From: Seleniivibrio woodruffii
GTDB lineage: Bacteria > Chrysiogenota > Deferribacteres > Deferribacterales > Geovibrionaceae
Length of the DNA: 64,000 bases
NCBI RefSeq assembly: GCF_004339245.1
Contig: NZ_SMGG01000003.1
Coordinates: 1,054,770-1,118,769 of the forward strand
Direction of reading: 5' to 3'
Positions 47,919 through 56,517 of the stretch are shown piece by piece. Numbering within the stretch: position 1 is the first letter of the stretch; each line of letters begins with the position of its first letter. Below the pieces are notes generated by a model that saw nothing but the letters and a program-made list of their open reading frames with translations, was not told the origin of the DNA and made no database searches. A program made the translations under genes and the position numbers.

Positions 47919-48545
47919 ATGAAAAAACTGTTCATCATTTTCTTAGGAGTAATGTTTATCATGGCAGGAAAAGCAAAGGCTGACACACCCGTCAAAGCAA
48001 AAGAGGCGAAACCCAAAACCGCCACAGAGGCAAAGGCAGAAAAGCCGAAAGCACCCGCAAAACCCAAAGCGGCAAAGGCTCCTCAGGTGGTTTTCGAGAC
48101 CACACAGGGCAAAATAGTTTTCAAACTCTTCCCCAAGGAAGCTCCGAAAACTGTTGAGAACTTCGTCGGTCTGGTTAATAAAGGCTACTACAACGGTGTG
48201 ATTTTCCACCGTATCATCAAAGATTTCATGATTCAGGGCGGCGACCCCACAGGCACAGGCCGTGGCGGAGAGTCGATCTGGGGCACCAGATTTCAGGATG
48301 AATTCAGCCAGCTCATCTTCAACAAAAAAGGCCTTCTGGCTATGGCGAACGCAGGCCCCAACACAAACGGCAGCCAGTTCTTCATAACAACAGTGCCCAC
48401 TCCCTGGCTGGACAACCGCCACACAATCTTCGGCGAAGTTGTTGAGGGATATGATGTTGTTCAGAAACTGGAGAACGTCAGAACCGGATACGGCGACAGA
48501 CCCGTTGAAGAGCAGAAGATCATCAAGGCTACTGTTCTGAAGTAA
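47919..48545 (+). CDS. Exported cyclophilin-type peptidyl-prolyl isomerase
   Basis: 208 residues. A Sec signal peptide (about 1-22) is followed by a Lys/Ala/Pro-rich linker (about 23-64) and a complete cyclophilin domain: [35 protein letters not shown], and NTNGSQFFI. It probably folds periplasmic proteins. It directly abuts livF with no gap, so it is transcribed with the amino-acid transporter; a chaperone role for LivK is possible but only inferred. Followed by a terminator. Confidence 0.92.
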   Translation: MKKLFIIFLGVMFIMAGKAKADTPVKAKEAKPKTATEAKAEKPKAPAKPKAAKAPQVVFETTQGKIVFKLFPKEAPKTVENFVGLVNKGYYNGVIFHRIIKDFMIQGGDPTGTGRGGESIWGTRFQDEFSQLIFNKKGLLAMANAGPNTNGSQFFITTVPTPWLDNRHTIFGEVVEGYDVVQKLENVRTGYGDRPVEEQKIIKATVLK

Positions 48546-48555
48546 CGTCCCGTAG

Positions 48556-48572
48556 GGCGGGTTTGTCCCGCC
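48556..48572. repeat. Short GGCGGG/CCCGCC hairpin
   Basis: GGCGGG-tttgt-CCCGCC, a sequence of a kind often dispersed in bacterial gaps. No T tract follows. Confidence 0.45.
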
Positions 48573-48584
48573 ATTACATATATA

Positions 48585-48619
48585 AGGCTTAGGCGGTTTT
48601 GTCCGTCTGAGCCTTTTTT
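48585..48619 (+). terminator. Terminator of the liv-cyclophilin unit
   Basis: AGGCTTAGGCGG-ttttgt-CCGTCTGAGCCT followed by TTTTT. Confidence 0.85.
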
Positions 48620-48620
48620 A

Positions 48621-48740
48621 TTGGCGGCTGTATGCGTCGCATTACTGCGTCAGTTTTCAATTTCTCGGGTCATGTACATCAGTGTACACTCCCCTTCGAA
48701 ATCGAAAGCCTTCCTTGTCCTGCTCGCATCTACCCACCAA
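48621..48740 (+). repeat. 120-nt covarying hairpin element, copy D
   Basis: TTGGcGG..TATGCG pairs with CGCATCTA.CCACCAA; GCATTAC/GTCCTGC, TTTTCaATTTC/GAAATCGAAAG, GGG/CCC and tip GTAC-atcagt-GTAC. Begins right after the terminator T run. Confidence 0.85.
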
Positions 48741-48761
48741 GTTTAAGACGGCTCTTCTCCC

Positions 48762-49029
48762 GTCTCTGCGAGAAGCACAGCGACGAAGCAGTCTACCACA
48801 TTAAGCGGAGCTGAATCATTTGGCTGTCCGGATGTGGAAGTTCACTTCACCCCTGCGGGGTTCGTGAAGACGAGTGTGCGTCTCTGCGAGGAACAGCGTG
48901 ACGAAGCAGTCTTCCACATTAAGCGGAGATAAATCATTTAGCTGTCTGGATGTGGAAGTTCACTTCACCCCTGCGGGGTTCGTGAAGACGACTGTTGGTC
49001 TCTGCGAGGAACTGAGCGACGAAGCAGTC
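48762..49029. repeat. 118-bp tandem repeat built from REP family 3
   Basis: Two full units (48762-48879 and 48880-48997) plus the first 32 bp of a third. Each starts GTCTCTGCGAG and contains GACGAAGCAGTCT and the hairpin CTTCACcCCtgcGGGGttcGTGAAG. Copies differ at only a few positions. ORFs predicted here follow the repeat and lack ribosome sites, so I treat them as non-coding. Confidence 0.8.
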
Positions 49030-49051
49030 TGCCAAACTCGAAAAACGATAA

Positions 49052-49132
49052 TGTAAATCCACCCTAACCCTCCTTTATTAAAGGAGGGAAAAAAGCCTCC
49101 CTTTGATAAAGGGAGGTTTGGAGGGATTTACA
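49052..49132. repeat. Palindromic CCTCC element, family 4, copy 1
   Basis: Outer stem TGTAAATCC/GGATTTACA; inside are two hairpins, CCTCCTTTATTAAAGGAGG and CCTCCCTTTGATAAAGGGAGG. A second copy is at 62539-62612. Confidence 0.75.
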
Positions 49133-49140
49133 TTAAAAAA

Positions 49141-49160
49141 GCCCGCTCAGTTGAGCGGGC
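49141..49160 (-). terminator. Terminator of lysA
   Basis: GCCCGCTC-agtt-GAGCGGGC with six T on the minus-strand side; 10 bp beyond the lysA stop. Confidence 0.85.
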
Positions 49161-49169
49161 TTTGTGTAC

Positions 49170-50411
49170 TTAGAACTTCAGTGTTGCGAACAGGTCGTCG
49201 TGGGTTTCGGCTCTGCGGATAAGTTCCACATTGCCGTCCTCTTTCAGCAGCAGTTCCGCCGAGCGGAGCTTGCCATTGTAGTTGAAGCCCATTGCGTGGC
49301 CGTGTGCGCCTGTGTCGTGGATAACCACTATGTCGCCCTTGTCGATCTTGGGAAGTTTTCTGTCCACGGCGAACTTGTCGCAGTTTTCGCACAGAGAGCC
49401 GACAACGTCATAAACGTGGTCTTTCTCTGCGTTCTCCTTGCCCATGACGGTGACATGGTGATATGCGCCGTACATGCCGGGGCGCATCAGGTTTGCCATG
49501 CATGCGTCAACGCCGATATATTCCTTATAGATGTGCTTTTCGTGGACGGCAGTTGTCACAAGGTAGCCGTAAGGTCCTGTGATAACCCTTCCGCACTCAA
49601 GGTAGATATAGGGTTTAAGGCCTTTGGATGCCAGTATCTTTTCGTACTGAACCCTTACTTTTTCGCCCAGCTCCTCAAGATTAACTTCGTGCTGTTCGGG
49701 TTTGTAGGGAATGCCGATTCCGCCGCCGAGGTTGATGAACTCAAGGTCGATTCCTATCTGCTCGGCTATTTCAGCCGCCATTTCGAACAGAATGACCGCT
49801 GTTTCGACAAAGTAGTCAACGTTCAGTTCGTTTGAAGCAACCATGGTGTGCATGCCGAAGCGTTTGCATCCCTTCTCTTTCATAACCCTGTAGGCCTCGA
49901 ACATCTGCTCACGGGTAAGGCCGTATTTAGCCTCCTGAGGCGTGCCGATGATCTCATTGCCGCCTTTAAGGGGGCCGGGGTTATAGCGGAAGCAGATTAC
50001 CTCTGGCAGTGTTCCGCATGATTCTTCGAGGTACTGAATGTGAGTGAAGTCGTCAAGGTTGATGATGGCGTTCTGAGAGAATGCCTTCTGGTATTCATAT
50101 GCGGGTGTTTCGTTTGAAGTGAACATTATCTGTTCGCCTGTGATGTCCGCCATTTCACAAAGCAAAAGTTCCGCCATTGAGCTGCAGTCGGCTCCGAACC
50201 CCTCTTTTTTCAGCACTTTCATGATGCTGGGGTTAGGCAGTGCCTTAACTGCGAAATATTCCTGAAACTTAGGTGCCCATGCGAACGCCTTTTTCAGTCT
50301 TCTTGCATTTTCAAGGATGGCCTTTTCATCATAAATGTGGAAAGGCGTAGGAAATTTTTCGATAATTTTCTCGATCTGGTCTTTGGTGAACGGTACTTTT
50401 TTTTCTGACAT
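49170..50411 (-). CDS. lysA: Diaminopimelate decarboxylase
   Basis: PLP enzyme making lysine from meso-DAP. 413 residues from ATG 50411 (GGAAAG upstream; a GTG at 50417 is also open). The PLP lysine is K56 in YFAVKALPNP; the glycine loop LGGGIGIPY binds phosphate; the catalytic cysteine segment reads VGSLCENCDKF, where most LysA have CESGD. Because of that difference and the fairly distinctive N-terminus, a carboxynorspermidine or other basic amino-acid decarboxylase in the same fold type is a lesser alternative. Monocistronic. Confidence 0.85.
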   Translation of the reverse strand: MSEKKVPFTKDQIEKIIEKFPTPFHIYDEKAILENARRLKKAFAWAPKFQEYFAVKALPNPSIMKVLKKEGFGADCSSMAELLLCEMADITGEQIMFTSNETPAYEYQKAFSQNAIINLDDFTHIQYLEESCGTLPEVICFRYNPGPLKGGNEIIGTPQEAKYGLTREQMFEAYRVMKEKGCKRFGMHTMVASNELNVDYFVETAVILFEMAAEIAEQIGIDLEFINLGGGIGIPYKPEQHEVNLEELGEKVRVQYEKILASKGLKPYIYLECGRVITGPYGYLVTTAVHEKHIYKEYIGVDACMANLMRPGMYGAYHHVTVMGKENAEKDHVYDVVGSLCENCDKFAVDRKLPKIDKGDIVVIHDTGAHGHAMGFNYNGKLRSAELLLKEDGNVELIRRAETHDDLFATLKF

Positions 50412-50582
50412 AATCACTTTCCAAGGTAAAATTTTTACACCCTAACATACAAAGTATGCAAATTCAACGGTTATTGAGAAAGTGAGCATAAGTTAAAAGT
50501 TACATTAAAGATACAAAACTATAGAAAACTGAATACATATGATGTAGATTATGTTTAATACAATTGTTTAAAGGTGACTCAG

Positions 50583-51212
50583 GTGAAAAAGAACGCAAAG
50601 CAGAAAATTCTTGAAGCGGCAATGGATGTCTTCGGGGAGCAGGGTTTTCGTGCGGCCACTGTGCGGGAGATCTGCAAAAAGGCCGGAGTTAACATCGCAC
50701 TGGTGAACTACCACTTCAAAAGCAAAAAACTTCTATATATGGAACTGTTTAACGCCATATCGGCGGATATTGACACCAAATATCCCATGAGCAGATATGT
50801 TAATCCCGAAATGAAGAAGGAGGATAAGCTGAAAGGGCTTATCCAGATGTTCGTACACAGGTTTTTCGGTCCCGACGGGCTTGGCAGTTCAAAACCCAGA
50901 CTGAGGCTTGTTAACAGGGAGATGCTGGAACCCACTGAGGTCATGGAGCTTATCATCCTTCAGAAGATGGCGGATATCAAGGCTGTCGGAACGGGAATAT
51001 TCCGTGAATATCTGGGTGAAGATCTTCCGGAAGAACGCATAAACCTGTTTATCATCAGTGTTCTGGCGCAGTGCGCCTATCCAATGTTCGCCTCTGAGAT
51101 TCTGAAAGGGGCCGGGCTTATCAGATCAGGTGAGCCGGAGTTCTGTAAATATCTGGTGGATCATGTATATCACTTTACCGTAAGCGCACTGGAGCAGATG
51201 CGGGGAAAATAG
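50583..51212 (+). CDS. cecR: TetR-family regulator, CecR-like
   Basis: 209 residues; GTG at 50583 has AAGGTGA upstream (GTG 50574 is in frame). N-terminal helix-turn-helix TVREICKKAGVNIALVNYHF. The C-terminal ligand domain and the following HlyD/ABC genes match the E. coli cecR-ybhGFSR layout, in which CecR represses the pump genes. It ends one base before the adaptor gene, so it most likely autoregulates the whole operon. Ligand unknown. Confidence 0.85.
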   Translation: MKKNAKQKILEAAMDVFGEQGFRAATVREICKKAGVNIALVNYHFKSKKLLYMELFNAISADIDTKYPMSRYVNPEMKKEDKLKGLIQMFVHRFFGPDGLGSSKPRLRLVNREMLEPTEVMELIILQKMADIKAVGTGIFREYLGEDLPEERINLFIISVLAQCAYPMFASEILKGAGLIRSGEPEFCKYLVDHVYHFTVSALEQMRGK

Positions 51213-51213
51213 T

Positions 51214-52239
51214 ATGAAAAAAATAATCGCAGCGGCAGTATTGGCGGTTCTGATTGCGGCAGGAGTCTTTTATCTCAGCGGAAAGAGAGGGAACGGAAAC
51301 GAAAACGTTGAGTTCTCCGGCACTGTTGAGGTGACTGATGTCGTTCTGTCGTTTAAAACATCCGGACGTTTAGTGGAGGTCGGCTATAAGGAGGGTGACA
51401 CCGTACCTGCGGGTGCTGTTGCAGCCCGACTGGACGATGCCGATCAGAAACTGGCGGTTAAGACAGCCGAGGCGAACGTTGCCGTAAGCGAGGCGGCGCT
51501 TCAGGAACTGCTGGCGGGAAGCCGCAGACAGGAGATTCAGAACGCAGAGGCCGCAGTGGACATGGCCAATGCCGCCCTGATGCGCTCAAAGGACGATATG
51601 GAACAGGCGAGAGCCGACAGGGCGAGGTTCGAATATCTTTATCAGAACAGCGGCCTGAGCAAATATGACTTCGAACAGATAGACACAAAGTACAACAAAT
51701 CCGTGAGCACCGTAAAAGAGGCCGAAGGTGCGGTGAAATCCGCAAAGGAGAAGCTGAGCCTTGCCCTTGAGGGGACACGGAGCGAGACCATAAAGAAAGC
51801 TTACGCCGCACTGGAGCTTGCCAAAAGCCAGCTTATGACGGCGAAGCAGAACCTTGAATATACTGCACTCACAAGCCCTATAACGGGCAGAGTGCTCACC
51901 CGTGCGGCGGAGCCGGGAGAGTTTGTCCAGACAGGAAGCGCAATCATGAACGTTGCCGATCTGAACGATTCGTGGGTACGGGGTTACATAGGCGAGAAGG
52001 TTCTGGGCAGGGTACATCTTGGCGATGTGGTCGAGATACGCAGTGACTCCTATCCTGACAAGGTTTTCAAAGGCAGGGTGAGCTTCATAGCTGATGAAGC
52101 GGAGTTCACTCCGAAATCCGTCCAGACTCCGGAGGAGCGGGTGAACTTCATGTACAGAATAAAAGTTGTTCTGGACAACGAGGGGCAGATGCTTAAGACC
52201 GGAATGCCTGTGGACGGAACCATTGTCCTGAGCAGGTAA
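51214..52239 (+). CDS. ybhG: HlyD-type periplasmic adaptor, YbhG-like
   Basis: 341 residues. N-terminal membrane anchor (KKIIAAAVLAVLIAAGVFYL), biotinyl-lipoyl-like half (GTVEVTDVVLSFKTSGRL), long alpha-helical hairpin rich in Ala/Glu/Lys (about 85-200), second lipoyl half (LTSPITGRVLTRAAEPGEFV) and beta-barrel domain. It would link the ABC permeases to an outer-membrane TolC. Starts one base after cecR and its last base overlaps the ATPase start. Confidence 0.9.
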   Translation: MKKIIAAAVLAVLIAAGVFYLSGKRGNGNENVEFSGTVEVTDVVLSFKTSGRLVEVGYKEGDTVPAGAVAARLDDADQKLAVKTAEANVAVSEAALQELLAGSRRQEIQNAEAAVDMANAALMRSKDDMEQARADRARFEYLYQNSGLSKYDFEQIDTKYNKSVSTVKEAEGAVKSAKEKLSLALEGTRSETIKKAYAALELAKSQLMTAKQNLEYTALTSPITGRVLTRAAEPGEFVQTGSAIMNVADLNDSWVRGYIGEKVLGRVHLGDVVEIRSDSYPDKVFKGRVSFIADEAEFTPKSVQTPEERVNFMYRIKVVLDNEGQMLKTGMPVDGTIVLSR

Positions 52240-53930
52240 TGGACAGGGCTGATCATGCTGTCGTTGCCGACAGTGTATGCAAACGCTACGGCGCATCCGT
52301 TGCGGCGGACAATGTTTCGCTGAAGGTGAGCCGTGGGCAGATATACGGCCTGATAGGTCCCGACGGAGCCGGCAAGACCACCATGCTCCGTGTGATTGCG
52401 GGAATACTTAAGCCCGACAGCGGCGAGGCGTTTGTCTGCGGACACTCCTGCGAAACTGAACTTTCGGCTGTCAAAAACTCAATAGCCTACATGAGTCAGA
52501 AATTCGGTCTTTATCCCGACATGACCGTTCTGGAAAATATAAAATTCTATGCCGACCTATACGGCGTCGGGAAGAAAGGGATGCGCAGCCGCATCGACGA
52601 GCTTCTCGATTTCAGCTATATGAAACCATTCAAACACAGGCAGGCGGGTAAACTCTCCGGCGGCATGAAACAGAAGCTGCAGCTTATCTGCGCCCTTGTC
52701 CACAAGCCGGAGGTGCTGCTTCTGGACGAACCTACAAACGGTGTCGATCCTGTTAGCCGTAGAGACTTCTGGCGGATACTTTACGGTCTGTCGGCGGAGG
52801 GCATGACGATACTCATGAGCACTGCGTATCTGGACGAGGCGGAACGGTGCGGAGTGGTGGGGCTGATGCAGGGCGGGCGGATAATCGCCGAGGGAACTCC
52901 TGCGGATGTGGTTAAACAGAGCGGGCTGAAAGTGCTGAGTGTCAGAAGCGGCGGGGACAAAGGGCTTGTGAAACGGCTTAAATCGGCACTGGGCGGCGGA
53001 CGTGTGCATGCCTACGGCGACAGGATAAGGGTTCTGTCAACGGACACAGAGGCTGACGGCGTGCGCCTGAAAGAGCTTGCCGGAACTGACTCTGAGCATG
53101 AAAAACCCATGCTTGAGGATATCTTTATGAGCATCGGCGAGGGTTCCGATGCGGATGAACATATCCTTTCGCTCATTGCGGACGGGGCGGGCGGCAACAG
53201 CGGCACAGCCCTTGATGTCAGCGGCCTGACCAAGCGTTTCGGCGATTTTACGGCAGTGAACAACATCAGCCTGACCGTGCCCTACGGCGAGATATTCGGC
53301 TTTCTTGGGCCGAACGGAGCGGGCAAGAGCACCACGATAAAGATACTCTGCGGGCTATTGCCTGCAACAGAGGGGCAGGGCATGGTGGGCGGAATCGACA
53401 TCGTCCATAAGCCGGAGCTGATAAAGTCAAAAATAGGCTACATGAGCCAGAAGTTTTCATTATACGAAGATCTTAAGGTTTACGAGAATATAGATTTCTA
53501 CGGCGGCGTATACGGCCTGACAGGCAGGGAACTGGCGGAAAGGCGTGACTGGTCGCTGAAACTGGCGGGGCTTGAGGACAGAAAAGATATGATGACCTCC
53601 GAGCTTGTGGGCGGATGGCGGCAGAGGCTGGCTCTTGCATGCGCCATTCTGCATAGACCCTCCATAGTTTTTCTGGACGAACCCACCAGCGGGGCAGACC
53701 CTGCCAGCAGAAGGCTTTTCTGGGCTATCATAAACGAGCTTGCCCACAGCGGAGTGACGGTTTTCGTCAGCACCCATTACATGGAGGAGGCGGAATACTG
53801 CGACAGACTTGCGCTGATATTCCGTGGAGACATGATAGCCATGGGCACTCCGGCGGAGCTGAAAAGATCGCTAGACAAGGATAAGATGGAGGACGTTTTC
53901 ATCACTCTGATAGAGAGGGCGGACAAATGA
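52239..53930 (+). CDS. ybhF: Fused tandem ABC ATPase, YbhF-like
   Basis: 563 residues with two nucleotide-binding domains in one chain. First: GPDGAGKTTML, LSGGMKQKL, LLLDEPTNGVDP. Second (from about 325): GPNGAGKSTTI, LVGGWRQRLAL, FLDEPTSGADP. The second signature lacks the serine of LSGGQ, as in E. coli YbhF, so that composite site may be weak. Energises the pump formed with the next two permeases. Confidence 0.93.
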   Translation: MDRADHAVVADSVCKRYGASVAADNVSLKVSRGQIYGLIGPDGAGKTTMLRVIAGILKPDSGEAFVCGHSCETELSAVKNSIAYMSQKFGLYPDMTVLENIKFYADLYGVGKKGMRSRIDELLDFSYMKPFKHRQAGKLSGGMKQKLQLICALVHKPEVLLLDEPTNGVDPVSRRDFWRILYGLSAEGMTILMSTAYLDEAERCGVVGLMQGGRIIAEGTPADVVKQSGLKVLSVRSGGDKGLVKRLKSALGGGRVHAYGDRIRVLSTDTEADGVRLKELAGTDSEHEKPMLEDIFMSIGEGSDADEHILSLIADGAGGNSGTALDVSGLTKRFGDFTAVNNISLTVPYGEIFGFLGPNGAGKSTTIKILCGLLPATEGQGMVGGIDIVHKPELIKSKIGYMSQKFSLYEDLKVYENIDFYGGVYGLTGRELAERRDWSLKLAGLEDRKDMMTSELVGGWRQRLALACAILHRPSIVFLDEPTSGADPASRRLFWAIINELAHSGVTVFVSTHYMEEAEYCDRLALIFRGDMIAMGTPAELKRSLDKDKMEDVFITLIERADK

Positions 53931-55033
53931 TGAACCCCAGACGGCTCAAGGCCGTTGCAGTTAAAGAGTTCATACACATCATCCGTGACTGGCGCAGTCT
54001 GTTTCTGGCTGTTGCTATCCCCGTCATGCTTATCCTGCTGTTCGGCTATGCCCTTAACACCGACCTTAAAAATATCCCCACCGCCGTTGCGGACTATTCC
54101 GATACCCCCCAGAGCAGGGAGCTGATAAGCCTGTTCGACGGTTCGGACTATTTCCATGTGACCGCCCGTGCGGACGGATTCGACGACATTCAGAAGCTCA
54201 TGAGGGAGCAGAAGGCTCTGGTGGGCATCATTATAAAGAAGGATTTCGCAAAAAAACTGCTGAGGCACGAGGCCACAGAGGTTCAGGTGCTTGTGGACGG
54301 CAGTGATGCCAACACTGGACGCATGGCTCTGAACTACGTTCAGGCGCTTTCGGTGATATATAACACCAAGATAACCGCCAAGGCCGCATACATGGGGGTT
54401 CAGCCCCGTGCATGGTACAATCAGGGCATGGTGAGCACCTATATGATTGTGCCCGGGATTCTGGCAATTGTAATGTCGGTCATCGCCGCCATGCTCGCCA
54501 GTGTCACCGTTGCGAGGGAATGGGAGACGGGCACTATGGAACAGCTCATAAGCACTCCCGTAACACAGCTTGAGCTGACATTCGGGAAATTCATCCCGCT
54601 TTACTGCATAGGTCTGGCGGATATTATAATAGCGGTGGGGCTTGGGCGGCTTGTGTTCGACGTTCCCATGCGGGGTAACCCCGCTCTGCTGTTTTTCGTG
54701 GCGACGCTGTTCCTGACGGGTGTTCTGTTCTTCGGGCTGGTGCTCAGCATCAACCTGAAAAAACAGGTTCTGGCCAACCAGATAGCTCTTATCACCGGCT
54801 TTCTGCCGACGATGATACTCAGCGGGTTCGTGTTCACCATATCGAATATGCCCCTGCCAATTCAGGCACTGACATACATCTTCCCCGCCCGCTATTTCGT
54901 TTCGATGCTGAAAAGCATCTACCTGAAGGGAGTGGGACTTGAGATAATTTACGCAAATTTTCTGTTTCTTTGTGCGTACACACTGATAATGATTGTTATT
55001 GCGAATAAACGGCTGAAACTGAGGTTGAACTGA
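53927..55033 (+). CDS. ybhS: ABC-2 type permease, YbhS-like
   Basis: 368 residues: N-terminal membrane helix, large extracytoplasmic domain (about 45-175), then five membrane segments with the ABC-2 region REWETGTMEQLISTPVTQLE. The start overlaps the ATPase stop. Close in sequence and length to the next gene, with which it forms a heterodimeric pore. Confidence 0.92.
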   Translation: MMNPRRLKAVAVKEFIHIIRDWRSLFLAVAIPVMLILLFGYALNTDLKNIPTAVADYSDTPQSRELISLFDGSDYFHVTARADGFDDIQKLMREQKALVGIIIKKDFAKKLLRHEATEVQVLVDGSDANTGRMALNYVQALSVIYNTKITAKAAYMGVQPRAWYNQGMVSTYMIVPGILAIVMSVIAAMLASVTVAREWETGTMEQLISTPVTQLELTFGKFIPLYCIGLADIIIAVGLGRLVFDVPMRGNPALLFFVATLFLTGVLFFGLVLSINLKKQVLANQIALITGFLPTMILSGFVFTISNMPLPIQALTYIFPARYFVSMLKSIYLKGVGLEIIYANFLFLCAYTLIMIVIANKRLKLRLN

Positions 55034-56139
55034 TGGTTACGAAACTGCGGGCAATGCTCGTTAAGGAACTGAAACAGATGCTCCGTGACCCGAAGATGCG
55101 GGTGGTGGTGTTCGTTATGCCGCTGCTTCAGCTTCTGGTGTTCTCCTTCGCCCTTACTATGGACGTTAAGAACATTGACATCGCAGTTCTGGACTATGAC
55201 AAATCATCCGAAAGCCGTGCGGTTGCGGACAGTTTCGAGGCCAGCGGCTATTTTTTCATAGAATACAGACCGGAAAGCATTTCCGATATAAAGCGTCTGA
55301 TGGACAGAGGGGATGTGCGGGGAGCGGTTGTATTCCCCGAAGGATTTGAAAAGGACGTTCTGTCGGGCAGGGGTGCTTCGGTTCAGGTTATCGCCGACGG
55401 AACCATGAGCAACGATGCGGGGATAATCATAAACTATGCATCAGGTGTCGTAAGCACCTATGCGGCGGGCAGGAATATTGGCGTTCGTGACGGGGCGGGG
55501 GTTGTGTTTCAACACAGAAACCTCTTCAACCCGAACCTGCTCAGCAGGTTTTACTATGTGCCGGGGCTTATCAGCCTTATGATAATGGTCACCAGCATGA
55601 TACTGACCAGTATTGCGATAGTTCGGGAGAAGGAGATAGGAACCATCGAACAGGTGATGGTGACACCAATCAGCCGGACGGAGTTCATAATCGGAAAGAC
55701 CCTGCCGTTCATGATCACGGGGCTTTTCACAACCACCATGATGTTCGTTCTGGCACGGATCATCTTCGGGATAAGCATCCGTGGGAATCCGTTTCTGCTG
55801 TTTATTATCGTCCTTTTAAGCATAGTGACCTATCTGGGGCTTGCGCTTCTGGTGAGTGCGGCTTCCAGAACCCAGCAGCAGGCGCTTCTGACATCTTTTT
55901 TCCTGATGATGCCCAGTGCCCTTTTAAGCGGCTATATGTTTCCTGTGGCAAACATGCCGGAGGCCGTGCAGTATTTCACGGCTCTTGTGCCCATGCGGTG
56001 GAGTCTGGAGGGTATCATAGGCGTGGTGGTGAAGGGAGCGACAGCGGCGGAGCTTTCGAAACAGCTTCTCTGGCTGTCAGGGCATGCGCTTTTCTTCTTT
56101 GTTTTCGCATCGCTCAAATTTAAAAAAACTCTGGAATAG
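55033..56139 (+). CDS. ybhR: ABC-2 type permease, YbhR-like
   Basis: 368 residues with the same layout as its neighbour (REKEIGTIEQVMVTPISRTE region). One-base overlap (TGATG) with the gene before. In E. coli, YbhFSR is linked to drug, cation and LPS-related export; the substrate here is not known. Confidence 0.92.
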   Translation: MVTKLRAMLVKELKQMLRDPKMRVVVFVMPLLQLLVFSFALTMDVKNIDIAVLDYDKSSESRAVADSFEASGYFFIEYRPESISDIKRLMDRGDVRGAVVFPEGFEKDVLSGRGASVQVIADGTMSNDAGIIINYASGVVSTYAAGRNIGVRDGAGVVFQHRNLFNPNLLSRFYYVPGLISLMIMVTSMILTSIAIVREKEIGTIEQVMVTPISRTEFIIGKTLPFMITGLFTTTMMFVLARIIFGISIRGNPFLLFIIVLLSIVTYLGLALLVSAASRTQQQALLTSFFLMMPSALLSGYMFPVANMPEAVQYFTALVPMRWSLEGIIGVVVKGATAAELSKQLLWLSGHALFFFVFASLKFKKTLE

Positions 56140-56142
56140 CTT

Positions 56143-56517
56143 ATGAAAAAAATCTTCGTATACGGATCGCTCATGTCGGGGCTTGACACCGACGGCAACA
56201 TGAACGGCGCAAAACTTGTTCATGCCGACTGCCGTACTCTGCACAAGTATGCAATGTATATCTATGAGGACTATCCTTTCATTTTTGAGGGCAGAAGCAA
56301 TTATCAGATTAAGGGCGAGCTTTACGAGGTGCCGGCCGATGTGCTAAAACATCTGGATGCTTACGAAGGGGATTTCTATTTCCGCAAACTTGCTGAGATT
56401 GAGTGCGGAGAAGAGACCGTATCGGCATTCGTATATTTCGGCCGTGGCCACTTTTTCGGAATGAAAGAGGTGAAGGGCGGCGACTACAGAGCATTCCGGG
56501 GGAAAGATGGAAACTAA
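56143..56517 (+). CDS. Gamma-glutamylcyclotransferase-like protein (AIG2/GGCT fold)
   Basis: 124 residues. The conserved substrate loop YGSL (residues 7-10) and the catalytic glutamate E75 (DAYEGDFY) are present, so it is probably an active gamma-glutamylamine or gamma-glutamyl-amino-acid cyclotransferase. It follows the permease by three bases and overlaps queC by 11 nt, which may be translational packing rather than a functional link. Confidence 0.82.
   Translation: MKKIFVYGSLMSGLDTDGNMNGAKLVHADCRTLHKYAMYIYEDYPFIFEGRSNYQIKGELYEVPADVLKHLDAYEGDFYFRKLAEIECGEETVSAFVYFGRGHFFGMKEVKGGDYRAFRGKDGN

Noticed and set aside
48762-49029. Short CRISPR array
   Set aside because: The repeated unit is the whole 118 bp with no variable spacers, and no cas genes occur in the window.
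48632-49056. Two plus-strand ORFs of 60 codons
   Set aside because: They run through the hairpin element and the 118-bp tandem repeats, have no ribosome site, and share sequence only because the DNA repeats.
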